Below are positions 7,666-16,190 of a stretch of 28,480 nucleotides of DNA, piece by piece. Every line of letters starts with the position of its first letter. The stretch's first letter is position 1. Source of the DNA: JBHPGW01 sp042569785 (lineage in GTDB: Bacteria > Planctomycetota > Phycisphaerae > Sedimentisphaerales > Anaerobacaceae). Under the pieces are notes generated by a model, which saw only the letters and a program-made list of their open reading frames with translations, searched no databases and had not been told where the DNA came from. The DNA is taken from the NCBI GenBank assembly GCA_042569785.1, contig JBHPGW010000034.1:1-28480 (forward strand), given 5' to 3'. The translations under genes were made by a program, and so were the position numbers.

Positions 7666-8712
7666 ATGATAAAGTTAGCGATAATAGGTACAGGCATAAG
7701 AGGCGGCGATCAGGCGGAAAATTTCGACAGGATACCAGGCGTTAAAGTCATTGCATGCTGCGATGTCGACAAAAAGAAGGTCGTCCAATTCGCAAAGACA
7801 TATAACATACCAGGCGTTTACACCGACTACAAGCAGCTTCTAAAAACCGAGGACCTTGACGCCGTCACTGTCGTAACCAACGACACCACCCACGCCGAGA
7901 TTAGTATCGCAGCTATCAAAAAGGGCCTGCATGTACTGTGCGAAAAGCCTTTAGCTACAACCGCTGCCGACGCATGGAAAATGGTACGAGCCGCGAAAAA
8001 GTACAAGGTTGTAAACATGGTCGATTTCGCGTATCGCACAGCTTCTGCGGTTCACAAGGCAAAAGAGATCGTCGCTTCTGGCAGGATCGGCAAGGTCACT
8101 CACGTCGAAGCTTCTCATCTCCAAAGCTGGCTTTCGAGTAAGATATGGGGCGACTGGAAAAAGGGCACCGCCTGGCTTTGGAGACTCTCAACCAAGTGCG
8201 GCAGCAACGGTGCACTCGGCGATATCGGCTGTCACATTCTCGATTTCACCACCTACGTTGCAGGCGATATTTCAAGAACAAGCTGCCAGCTCAAGACATT
8301 CGACAAGGCCGGCAAAAAGGGCGTTTATAAAGGCTACAAACTCGACGCTAACGACTCAGCTATCCTAAGCCTGGAATTTGCCAATGGCGGCATCGGAACT
8401 CTCCACGTCTCACGCATAGCTTCTGGCCACGCCGACAGTATCAGCCTGAGAGTATTCGGCACAAAGGGCGGCATTGAGATCGTTCTCGACGAAGCCTGGG
8501 ACAAGCTCAAAGTATGTATGGGCTCTGACCTTGATAAGTGCAAATGGAAAACTGTTTCCTGTGGCAAATGCGTAAAAATGTACGACAGGTTCATAAAGAG
8601 CATTAAAACCGGCAAGAATGACAACCCGACCTTCGAGGATGGTGCCAAAGTTCAAACTTATATTGAAAAAAGCTTCAAATCCGCTAAACTAAAAAAACCG
8701 GTAAAGATATAA
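7666..8712 (+). CDS. Gfo/Idh/MocA family NAD(P)-dependent oxidoreductase
   Basis: This 348-residue soluble dehydrogenase has an N-terminal Rossmann fold (AIIGTGIRGG at residues 4-13, CDVD ending the second strand) that binds NAD(P). It has the family EKP motif with Lys94 (CEKPLA) and the catalytic D-x-G-x-H-x-x-D signature at Asp186, His190 and Asp193. Members oxidise or reduce a hydroxyl on sugars, inositols or glycosides, and some prepare glycosides for cleavage through a 3-keto intermediate. The start at 7666 is set by AAGGAG; the upstream in-frame extension is repeat DNA. A GH38-like gene follows 67 bases downstream, separated only by a repeat copy, which suggests the two act on the same substrate. 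Confidence 0.92.
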   Translation: MIKLAIIGTGIRGGDQAENFDRIPGVKVIACCDVDKKKVVQFAKTYNIPGVYTDYKQLLKTEDLDAVTVVTNDTTHAEISIAAIKKGLHVLCEKPLATTAADAWKMVRAAKKYKVVNMVDFAYRTASAVHKAKEIVASGRIGKVTHVEASHLQSWLSSKIWGDWKKGTAWLWRLSTKCGSNGALGDIGCHILDFTTYVAGDISRTSCQLKTFDKAGKKGVYKGYKLDANDSAILSLEFANGGIGTLHVSRIASGHADSISLRVFGTKGGIEIVLDEAWDKLKVCMGSDLDKCKWKTVSCGKCVKMYDRFIKSIKTGKNDNPTFEDGAKVQTYIEKSFKSAKLKKPVKI

Positions 8713-8728
8713 TTGTTTAAAAGCGCAC

Positions 8729-8755
8729 AGAGCCCCGAACATAAGTGAGGGGTAA
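8729..8755 (+). repeat. Dispersed 27-bp hairpin repeat, copy B
   Basis: This is the second copy of the element at 3252-3278 (23 of 27 identical), again between two co-directional genes. The four differences include a G-C pair replaced by A-T across the stem and a C-C mismatch repaired to C-G, which supports selection on the hairpin. Confidence 0.6.
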
Positions 8756-8779
8756 ATATTTCTTTCGAGGTTTTTAAAG

Positions 8780-11614
8780 ATGGCAAAAAAGCGAACCGCA
8801 TACATCGTCGCTCACACACATTGGGATCGTGAATGGCGGTACCCACTGTGGGAAACTCAGCTAATGCTCATAGATTTCATGGACGAGCTTATCGACGTTT
8901 TAGAATCCGGCAAATACGCGGGATTCGTACTCGACGGACAGGTTGTCCCCGTACTCGATTATCTAAAGCTCAAGCCAGAGATGACCGAACCGATCAAGGC
9001 ACTGGTCAAATCCGGCAAATTGCAGATCGGCCCTTGGCTGCTGCTGCCCGATGAATATCCAGTCGATGGCGAAGCGATGGTACGAAATCTGCTATGGGGT
9101 AATCGCAAGGCGAAAGAACTGGGCTGTGTTTTCAACGTCGGTTATACTTCTTTCGGCTGGGGGCAAACCGCGCAACTGCCGCAGATATACGCAGGCTTCG
9201 GAATTGATATCGCGATGGTCGGAAAGCAGATAAGTAAAGCCCGCGCTCCGGAAAGCGAATTTCTCTGGCGATCTCCTGACGGCAGCGAACTGTTAGCTAC
9301 CCGTTACGGAAAAACCGGCAGAGCGAATTTCTATTTTAAGCTCCATTTGACTGCTCTGTTTGGCATCGACTATGAAGGCCCAAACTGGGCATACGACTGG
9401 AGTAACGGCGGTATCGCTTACCATAGTGCTGACGCCGATCAAGCCGAGCAGGACCACCAAAGACTCGACGCCCCGACCAAGTGGCATCCCGAAGCTATTA
9501 CACCAGAGCTTATCGAAAAGCTATGGGCAAGTACCGACGAATCCGTTATCGACGAACACCGCCTGATGATGAACGGCTGTGATTACACAAATCCACAACC
9601 AATGGTCACAGAAATGATCGAGCGTATAAACGAGGTAGACCCCGACCCGGATCGAAAATGGGTTCAGGCAACCATGCCGCAATTTATCAAGCTGATGAAA
9701 AAGAGCATCGACCAAACAAAACTAAAAGTCGTAAAAGGCGAACTGCGCGACGGACCAGCCGGCTCACTTACTGGCAACGCGATTACTACAAGTTTATACC
9801 TCAAACGCCTTAACAAAAAAGCTCAGAACCTCCTGATACGTTTCGCAGAACCAATGAGCGTTCTGGCAGCAGCGGCAGGGGCCAGTTACCCAAATGCACT
9901 GATCGAAAAGGCATGGGAATATTTACTTTACTCACATCCACACGATTCGATCAATGGCGTATCCCAGGACAAAACCTCAAGAGACGTATTCCACAGGCTC
10001 GACCAGGTCATCGACCTCTCGCAGTCACTGGGCAACAGGGCAATGAAGGAACTGATTAAGCGGATCGACCTCGCAGAATTCAACGACGATGATGTTCTTG
10101 TCGTCGTTTTCAATTCATTGCCTTACCCCAGAAGTCAGGTCGTTGATGCCAATATCAATATGCCGGATGAAAAACCGCGCAATCAAAACTGGGTCGCCTA
10201 TTCTCCGCCAGGAGGCATCCAGATGTTCGACGCCAAAGGCAAAGCAGTGGGCACTCAATGGCAGGGCAGCACCGACGAAACTTACTGCGTCGCAGAAATG
10301 CACACAAGAGCTTTTCCATTCAACTGCGAACGTCACCAGATTTCCTTCAATACAGGAAAGATACCAGCAGGCGGCTACAAAGTTTTCAGAGCTGCATACG
10401 CCAAAGATTCCAACGTCAAAGGCATCGCCAGAAACGATTCGGTTTCACGCACCGACACCTTGCTCAAATCGCCCAACGTTATCGAAAATGAGTTTCTCAG
10501 TATCGAGATGAACCACAACGGCACCTTCGATATGACCGACAGGACCATCGGTACAAACTTCAACTCTCTTAATTATTACGAGGACCGAGGCGAACACGGC
10601 GACTACTGGGTAAACAAGCGTCCCATGTTCGACCAGGTACATACTTCTCTGGGATGCAATGCCCGTATCTACTCCGAGCAGTCAGGCCCTTTGCAGGCAA
10701 CGCTCGTAAGTGAAATAACAATGTCACTGCCAAAACGAGGCGACAAGGCAAACCAAAAACGCAGTGACGAATTAGCCGATCTGAAGATCAAAACATCTGT
10801 AACTTTACGTGCCGGCCAAAAGTTCGCCGAAGTTAACGTTGAATTTGAAAATCGTCACGAGGACCATTACCTGCGAGCAATGTTCCCGACCCGCCTAAGC
10901 AAAGCTACACACGCTGATGCCGGCGGACATTTCATCGTCGACCATCGCCCGATACGTCCCCAAGGCCCCGATACCGAAACCATTTGGCCCGATATGGCAA
11001 CTCAGCCTCAAAATAATTTCATCGACGTCAGTGACGGCAAAACAGGTATCGCTTTTCTAAACGACAGTCTCGGCGAATACGAGGTGCTCGATAATGACGA
11101 GCGTACCGTAGCTCTGTCACTATTGCGATCGGTAAAAAACTGGATATGCACCGAAACCCGTGTCGGATCGAGTTTCCCATCACAAAAGGGCGGCCAATCA
11201 CTCGGCAGCCACAGCATTCGCTACGCGTTACAGCCGCACGCTGGCAATTGGCTCCAGGGCGATATCGCCTTAGCAGCTGAGTTTTTCAACGTTGCACCTC
11301 GCGTAGTACAGACCAGAAAGCATAAAGGCCAATTGCCTGGAACCGAAAATTCTCTGTTCTCTGTACATAACGATACCCTGCGATTTTCAACACTCAAAAA
11401 AACCGAGGATCGCAAAACATTTATCATTCGACTTTACAACCCGACAGCCCAAACTCAAAAAGCAATGATCAAATTGGCCCCTAAAATAACCGCCGCATGG
11501 CAAACCGATCTAAACGAAAAACGCATGAACAAACTAAACCCAGCAAAGGCGGGATATGTTTCTGTAACAGCCGAGCCTTACAAAATTATAACCATTGAGA
11601 TCAAATTGAAATGA
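8780..11614 (+). CDS. Glycoside hydrolase family 38-like (alpha-mannosidase-like) protein lacking the canonical nucleophile
   Basis: This is a 944-residue protein with no signal peptide, so it is probably cytoplasmic. The N-terminus AHTHWDREW supplies the GH38 zinc ligands (His14, Asp16), and SHPHDSINGVS near residue 388 supplies the later zinc His (His388). The C-terminal half fits the beta-sandwich domains of GH38. In the family, the region before AQLPQI normally reads D-x-F-G-H, where the Asp is both nucleophile and zinc ligand. Here residues 123-134 read TSFGWGQTAQLP, with no Asp in any plausible alignment. The enzyme may be inactive as a retaining mannosidase or may use another mechanism. 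It is flanked by a Gfo/Idh dehydrogenase and a PfkB kinase, only 9 bases from the latter. Confidence 0.88.
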   Translation: MAKKRTAYIVAHTHWDREWRYPLWETQLMLIDFMDELIDVLESGKYAGFVLDGQVVPVLDYLKLKPEMTEPIKALVKSGKLQIGPWLLLPDEYPVDGEAMVRNLLWGNRKAKELGCVFNVGYTSFGWGQTAQLPQIYAGFGIDIAMVGKQISKARAPESEFLWRSPDGSELLATRYGKTGRANFYFKLHLTALFGIDYEGPNWAYDWSNGGIAYHSADADQAEQDHQRLDAPTKWHPEAITPELIEKLWASTDESVIDEHRLMMNGCDYTNPQPMVTEMIERINEVDPDPDRKWVQATMPQFIKLMKKSIDQTKLKVVKGELRDGPAGSLTGNAITTSLYLKRLNKKAQNLLIRFAEPMSVLAAAAGASYPNALIEKAWEYLLYSHPHDSINGVSQDKTSRDVFHRLDQVIDLSQSLGNRAMKELIKRIDLAEFNDDDVLVVVFNSLPYPRSQVVDANINMPDEKPRNQNWVAYSPPGGIQMFDAKGKAVGTQWQGSTDETYCVAEMHTRAFPFNCERHQISFNTGKIPAGGYKVFRAAYAKDSNVKGIARNDSVSRTDTLLKSPNVIENEFLSIEMNHNGTFDMTDRTIGTNFNSLNYYEDRGEHGDYWVNKRPMFDQVHTSLGCNARIYSEQSGPLQATLVSEITMSLPKRGDKANQKRSDELADLKIKTSVTLRAGQKFAEVNVEFENRHEDHYLRAMFPTRLSKATHADAGGHFIVDHRPIRPQGPDTETIWPDMATQPQNNFIDVSDGKTGIAFLNDSLGEYEVLDNDERTVALSLLRSVKNWICTETRVGSSFPSQKGGQSLGSHSIRYALQPHAGNWLQGDIALAAEFFNVAPRVVQTRKHKGQLPGTENSLFSVHNDTLRFSTLKKTEDRKTFIIRLYNPTAQTQKAMIKLAPKITAAWQTDLNEKRMNKLNPAKAGYVSVTAEPYKIITIEIKLK

Positions 11615-11623
11615 GGTAAAGAC

Positions 11624-12826
11624 ATGGCACGAAAGTATGACCTTATGGCAGCGGGGCATCTGTGTATTGACATCATCCCATTATTCCACGATACCGGCCT
11701 AACCAGCATTGAACAAATTATTCTACCCGGCAAACTTGTAAATGTCGGCGGCGCAAAAATAAGTACAGGCGGCCCCGTTTCCAATACTGGTATTAGTATG
11801 AAGACTCTTGGCAGGAAGGTGTGCTTTTGTGCTCGTGCCGGTGATGACGAACTCGGCAAGCTCACGATCGACTTGCTCGCAAAACAAGGTAACGCCGAAG
11901 GTATCCACATTGTAAAAGGCTCTGCAAGTTCATACACCATCGTTGTCGCACCGCCCGGAATCGACAGAACTTTCCTGCACAACCCAGCCACCAATGAAGA
12001 ATTCTGCGCAGACGACCTCGACCCAAAACTCATCGCTAAGTGCAGACACTTCCATTTCGGCTATCCGCCTTTGATGAAGCATTTATTCGAAAACGACGGA
12101 GACCAACTACAGCGTGTCTTCCAGATCGCCAAAGAAGCAGGCGCAACTACATCATGCGACATGACCCTGCCCGACCCGCATTCCGAATCCGGAAAGATCA
12201 ACTGGCGGCTTATCCTGCAAAAGATACTGCCCTATATGGATGTTTTCGTACCATCACTTGAAGAGGCGTTTTACATGCTATATCCCGATAAGTTCCTCCA
12301 GATGAAAGCTGATCTGGGAGGAGCTGAGCTTATCGACCACATTACACCTGCCGAATATTCCGACTTCGCTGACGAACTGCTCGAAATGGGTGCCGGCATG
12401 ACAACCCTAAAATCTGGCCATCGAGGCTTCTACGTCAAGACCGGCCCGAAAGAGAATTTCGATAATTTCGGAGCCGCCAAACCAGCTGATTACGATAACT
12501 GGGCAAACCGCCAACTATGGACCCAGGCTTTTGCGATCTCAAAACCTGCTGTTGCCACCGGTTCAGGCGACTCATCCATTGCTGGCTTTTTGACCGCGTT
12601 TCTAAATGGCCTTAATATTGAGCAGGCACTAAAGTACGCCGTATGTTGCGGCTGGCAAAACGTTCAGGTGCTTGATGCTGTCAGCGGAATCCATTCCTGG
12701 CAGGAAACAACACAAATGATCAAAGACGATATGCCAATGATCGAAGCTAACATCGCTTGCCAAGGCTGGAGCTATAGCGACGAACACAAACTCTGGGCAG
12801 GACCGAACGACCCGTTATCAAAATAA
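11624..12826 (+). CDS. PfkB family carbohydrate kinase
   Basis: This 400-residue ribokinase-type kinase would phosphorylate a sugar or nucleoside hydroxyl with ATP in the cytoplasm. Visible signatures are the N-terminal GGPVSNTGISMKTLG (the substrate-binding GG region, near residues 46-60) and ATGSGDSSIAGF near 311-322, containing the catalytic base Asp316 of the usual DTxGAGD motif; the first Asp of that motif is Ala here. It is longer than typical ribokinases (about 310 residues), with additional sequence near 210-290 and a C-terminal tail. GAGGTAA precedes the ATG, and the gene starts 9 bases after the GH38-like stop, so the two are surely co-transcribed. Confidence 0.9.
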   Translation: MARKYDLMAAGHLCIDIIPLFHDTGLTSIEQIILPGKLVNVGGAKISTGGPVSNTGISMKTLGRKVCFCARAGDDELGKLTIDLLAKQGNAEGIHIVKGSASSYTIVVAPPGIDRTFLHNPATNEEFCADDLDPKLIAKCRHFHFGYPPLMKHLFENDGDQLQRVFQIAKEAGATTSCDMTLPDPHSESGKINWRLILQKILPYMDVFVPSLEEAFYMLYPDKFLQMKADLGGAELIDHITPAEYSDFADELLEMGAGMTTLKSGHRGFYVKTGPKENFDNFGAAKPADYDNWANRQLWTQAFAISKPAVATGSGDSSIAGFLTAFLNGLNIEQALKYAVCCGWQNVQVLDAVSGIHSWQETTQMIKDDMPMIEANIACQGWSYSDEHKLWAGPNDPLSK

Positions 12827-12847
12827 TTAACCAATGGAGATTTTAAA

Positions 12848-13792
12848 ATGGCTGAGATCACGAGAAAAATAGTAGTCCCTGAACTATCTACACTCACCGA
12901 GCAGGACTATAAGGATTTTCTTCAAAACGCTTACCAGCTTATGTCACAGTATCCTTTATACTTTGCCCCATCTGAGGATGTTAACTCGATAGAGATGGCT
13001 CATTTGCTGCCGTCGGTGCCGGAAACGCTCATCGCTATCTACGTAGGCCTAAACGACGCTACCTGCAACAAGGCTTTGGTTTGCCAATTTCTGGTTCGTC
13101 ACGGCCATAACAACGTTTTTGTTTTCGACCCAGATATTTACCCCGGTGGCTCCAACGTCCCGACAGGTACAACCGACGCTAAGGGATTGCTCAATGGCTT
13201 CGAGCCGCCAAACGATACATGGAACCCTGCCTGGACGTATGTAATGATCGCCGATCCCGCCCGAACCGCTCAGAGCCTTTGGCAGGAAAAAGGATATATC
13301 GACATGATCGCCGCAAAATTCGAGGACTTCACCATGATCAGCGATCACAACAAATCGAGGGTCTGTACATTCATCGCCCCCAAGGCTTTCGACCATCCCG
13401 TCAATATCGGCAGAGACTACCTAAAAAAAGCTCGTAAGCTCGGCGAAAAAATGGTCGACCAATTCGAGATACCAAAGGGTATGGAAGGCGAAGTTGACGG
13501 ATTAGTGCCGGTAATTCTCGCTCAGGGCGAAAAGCTCTGGGTTGCTACCACCGATTTCGGCCCATGCGATCACGCATGGAGCAACATCCACCCCGACAAT
13601 GAAAGTTTGGCGGTTGTTAACGAAAATTCCGCAGTTCCATTGAACCTGATTATCGCCAAACCGCCCGTTGATCCTAAATATGCCCGGAACCTGGTACCTG
13701 CAAAGGGAAGTGCCGACATGACGACCGACTGGTTCTACAGAGGAAGCGATATTTTCAGAAAACCTTTGCTAATGGGACTCGTAAAGGGTTAG
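12848..13792 (+). CDS. Protein of unknown function in the GH38/PfkB operon
   Basis: I do not recognise this 314-residue protein. It has no signal peptide or membrane segment, so it is probably cytoplasmic. Notable stretches include FLVRHGHNNVFVFDPDIYPGG near residues 80-100, a Trp-rich NDTWNPAWTYVMIADPARTA near 122-141, and a C-terminal half with TTDFGPCDHAWSNIHPDNES (about 236-255). Its His, Asp and Cys residues could form a metal or catalytic site, but nothing allows a call. It starts 21 bases after the PfkB stop with a good GGAG at 12837-12840, so it belongs to the same operon and most likely to the same pathway. A weak GTTAG/CTAAC hairpin followed by a T-run (13788-13813) overlaps its stop codon and may end the unit. 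Confidence 0.8.
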   Translation: MAEITRKIVVPELSTLTEQDYKDFLQNAYQLMSQYPLYFAPSEDVNSIEMAHLLPSVPETLIAIYVGLNDATCNKALVCQFLVRHGHNNVFVFDPDIYPGGSNVPTGTTDAKGLLNGFEPPNDTWNPAWTYVMIADPARTAQSLWQEKGYIDMIAAKFEDFTMISDHNKSRVCTFIAPKAFDHPVNIGRDYLKKARKLGEKMVDQFEIPKGMEGEVDGLVPVILAQGEKLWVATTDFGPCDHAWSNIHPDNESLAVVNENSAVPLNLIIAKPPVDPKYARNLVPAKGSADMTTDWFYRGSDIFRKPLLMGLVKG

Positions 13793-13825
13793 AGTAGTTG
13801 TGCTAACTTTTTTAGGGCTCTATTT

Positions 13826-14845
13826 ATGATTGAGTTTGCGGAATCTATAGTTACCGGTTTTTGGGAAACTGTCGCCCAGATGTCGCCATATTTGCTGTTT
13901 GGTTTTTTTGTAGCGGGGCTGCTTTCGGTTTTTCTCTCACAGGAATTTGTCGAAAGGCATCTCGGAGGCAAAGGGATTTGGCCGCTGCTAAAGGCTTCCG
14001 CTTTCGGTGTTCCACTGCCGTTATGTTCGTGCGGCGTAATTCCGGTATCGATGTCGCTGCATAAACACGGAGCGAGCAGGGGGGCTACAATTTCATTTTT
14101 ATTATCGACCCCGCAAACCGGCGTTGATAGTATCCTCGTAACCCTTAGCCTTCTCGGGCCGATCTTTGCTGTGTTCAGACCGGTAATCGCATTTATAACC
14201 GGCGTTATCGGAGGCGGTTTGGTCAACATCTTTACATCAGCCCCTGACCCAGAGCAATATATCAGACCCAAATGTTCCGACCCGTGCTGCATGGAAAAAG
14301 AAAAAAGCGGCAAGCTCACCAGGGGCCTAAAATATGGTTTCATAACATTGCCCCGAGATATCGGCAAAGCGATGATCGTAGGCTTAGCTATTGCCGCTGC
14401 CATAACCACTATTGTGCCCACTGGCTTCTTTGCCGAATATCTCGGCACAGGTATTCTTGCCATGGTCGTAATGATCTTCCTCGGCATACCCGTTTACGTC
14501 TGCGCCACAGCTTCGGTGCCGATAGCTGCTGCGATGATACTAAAGGGCCTAACCCCGGGAGCGGCACTGGTCTTTCTCATGACAGGCCCTGCCACTAACG
14601 CAGCTTCATTTATAACGATCTGGAAAATTCTCGGAAGAACAACCGCCCTAACTTACATAGCCGTTGTCGCAGGATGCGCGATCGCAAGCGGTATTGCACT
14701 CGACTATTTTGTCGGAGGTATTGATCTTTCTATTGCCGATTATGCCGACTGGATGCTTCCGCAAGCGGTCAAAAACATTTCAGCGGTACTGCTTTTGGCG
14801 ATCTTGATAAATTCGATGCTGCCACGACACAAAGAACATCATTAA
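13826..14845 (+). CDS. Permease of the SO_0444 / DUF318 family, probable metal efflux transporter
   Basis: This 339-residue integral membrane protein has about eight hydrophobic segments in two halves. It carries the family hallmark PLPLCSCG (residues 63-70, Cys67 and Cys69) followed by GVIPVSMSLHKHGASRG. A matching motif, GIPVYVCATASVPIA, lies in the second half with the same S/P-rich packing. A hydrophilic loop between the halves is Cys-rich (KCSDPCCMEKEKSGK) and could bind metal. Family members export Cu/Zn or act on arsenic compounds; the ion here is unknown. Translation starts 33 bases after the preceding gene with a weak AGGG. prmC follows 13 bases later, so they may share a transcript. 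Confidence 0.85.
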   Translation: MIEFAESIVTGFWETVAQMSPYLLFGFFVAGLLSVFLSQEFVERHLGGKGIWPLLKASAFGVPLPLCSCGVIPVSMSLHKHGASRGATISFLLSTPQTGVDSILVTLSLLGPIFAVFRPVIAFITGVIGGGLVNIFTSAPDPEQYIRPKCSDPCCMEKEKSGKLTRGLKYGFITLPRDIGKAMIVGLAIAAAITTIVPTGFFAEYLGTGILAMVVMIFLGIPVYVCATASVPIAAAMILKGLTPGAALVFLMTGPATNAASFITIWKILGRTTALTYIAVVAGCAIASGIALDYFVGGIDLSIADYADWMLPQAVKNISAVLLLAILINSMLPRHKEHH

Positions 14846-14858
14846 CCAAAGGCCAAAT

Positions 14859-15728
14859 ATGACAGAATGGACCATACAGAAACTTTTGAACTGGATCGCC
14901 GAATACTTCACCGAAAACGCCATCGATTCACCAAGGCTAAGCGCCGAAATATTACTCAGTCATGTTCTCGAACTAAAACGAATCGAATTGTACACTCAAT
15001 TCGATAAGCCTGTACCCAGGCCCAAACTCGATCAACTCCATGCCCTGGTAAAACGCGCAGCTCAGAAAGAGCCGGTTCCATACCTGACAGGAACAACGGA
15101 ATTTTACTCACTACAGTTAGAAGTCAACAACCACTGCCTGATCCCTCGACCGGAAACAGAACTGCTCGTCGAAAGGGCCGTTGAATTTTTAAGACCACGA
15201 AATCCCGATCAGCTTGTTTGTGATCTCTGTACCGGCAGTGCCTGTATCGCGATCGCCATAGCCGCCAATTGTTCCACCGCTCGCATCATAGCTACCGACA
15301 TCTGCGATTCGGCACTTAAGATCGCTGAACAAAATATCGAAAAACACCGCCTCAAAGATCGTATCAAACTCTTGCAGGGCGATCTCTTCGAGCCGATCAT
15401 CCCGCAACTCGATACCGAAAAGTTCGATCTTGTAGTAACCAATCCTCCTTATGTAAGTAGCGCAGAATTCGATCAGCTCGATAAAAACATCAAAGATTAC
15501 GAGCCTGCTTCAGCTCTTTTAGCAGGTGATGATGGACTTGACATTTGCAGAAGGATCATCGCCAGCGCCGAGAAATTCCTAAAACCAGACGGCGCTCTTT
15601 TTATGGAGATAGGCTGCAACCAGGGAACAGCCGTCAAAGAGCTGCTCGAAAACACCAAATCCTTTGATCACATCACCATAGAAAAAGACTATCACGAAAA
15701 CGACAGAGTTGTCCTCGCAAAAAAATAA
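14859..15728 (+). CDS. prmC: Peptide chain release factor N5-glutamine methyltransferase PrmC
   Basis: PrmC methylates the Gln of the GGQ motif in release factors RF1 and RF2, using SAM, which makes peptide release efficient. This 289-residue protein is of standard length. It has the N-terminal helical substrate domain, IPRPETELLVERA (the conserved Arg-Pro-Glu-Thr), SAM-binding DLCTGSACIAIAIA and the catalytic NPPYV at 195-199. In the SAM motif the usual GTGSG reads CTGSA, which is a small deviation. It starts 13 bases after the metal permease gene with AAAGG upstream. Confidence 0.93.
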   Translation: MTEWTIQKLLNWIAEYFTENAIDSPRLSAEILLSHVLELKRIELYTQFDKPVPRPKLDQLHALVKRAAQKEPVPYLTGTTEFYSLQLEVNNHCLIPRPETELLVERAVEFLRPRNPDQLVCDLCTGSACIAIAIAANCSTARIIATDICDSALKIAEQNIEKHRLKDRIKLLQGDLFEPIIPQLDTEKFDLVVTNPPYVSSAEFDQLDKNIKDYEPASALLAGDDGLDICRRIIASAEKFLKPDGALFMEIGCNQGTAVKELLENTKSFDHITIEKDYHENDRVVLAKK

Positions 15729-15751
15729 AAAAAATAAAATATTTTTGTGTG

Positions 15752-15800
15752 GCTTAGCTTGAACTTGAAAGCGGATTTTATTGGACAGTTCAAACTAAGC
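15752..15800. repeat. 13-base inverted repeat downstream of prmC
   Basis: GCTTAGCTTGAAC (15752-15764) and GTTCAAACTAAGC (15788-15800) are inverse with one mismatch and a 23-base loop. ACAGTTCAA occurs twice, at 15785-15793 and 15802-15810. It might be a transcript 3' structure for prmC or an operator. The rest of the 256-base gap contains a TTGACA at 15884-15889 without a convincing -10. Confidence 0.45.
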
Positions 15801-15984
15801 AACAGTTCAATCACCCCGACCGCCTATATCTTGTGGAATTACACTTTAGCGGATAGTTATATGGTGGTCTCAGTTATAGGGCGTTGACACAACTCGCGAT
15901 CGGGCGATTAAAGAAAAACAGTTTTTACGGTCGATACTTTATTAGAGAAATATTGAAACTGAAAAAACTTCCGGGGAAGACAAA

Positions 15985-16119
15985 ATGAGCAAAAGAGAAT
16001 TGATAGATTACATTCGTGAGATTAACAAAACCGCCAAGCCTGAATTTCTTGCCGATTTCAACGAGGAGCAGTTAAACAACTATCTCGAACATTTGATGGA
16101 ATTAAATTTAGACGAATAG
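15985..16119 (+). CDS. Small 44-residue acidic protein of unknown function
   Basis: This short frame starts MSKRELIDYIREINKTAK and ends LEHLMELNLDE before TAG at 16117-16119. A GGGGAAG sits about 6 bases before the ATG. The composition is that of a real, soluble, two-helix protein (regular hydrophobic spacing, acidic helix C-terminus), unlike random frames. It lies alone between prmC and the convergent CvpA-like gene. No function can be assigned; a regulatory or adaptor role is possible. Coding status rests on the ribosome-binding site and composition only. Confidence 0.6.
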   Translation: MSKRELIDYIREINKTAKPEFLADFNEEQLNNYLEHLMELNLDE

Positions 16120-16190
16120 CCGCTTTGCTGTTAAGTGTTTTCTAATATCGGCTGAACCCATTCGGACAGGTCAATACTGACAGGCCAAGC

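Noticed and set aside
13789..14487. 232-residue minus-strand frame inside the metal permease gene
   Set aside because: It is the complement of a well-supported membrane protein gene and shows no family motifs.
15884..15912. Promoter for the 44-residue ORF (TTGACA with ATTAAA)
   Set aside because: The -35 is perfect but the -10 is poor at all sensible spacings, so I did not list it as a promoter.
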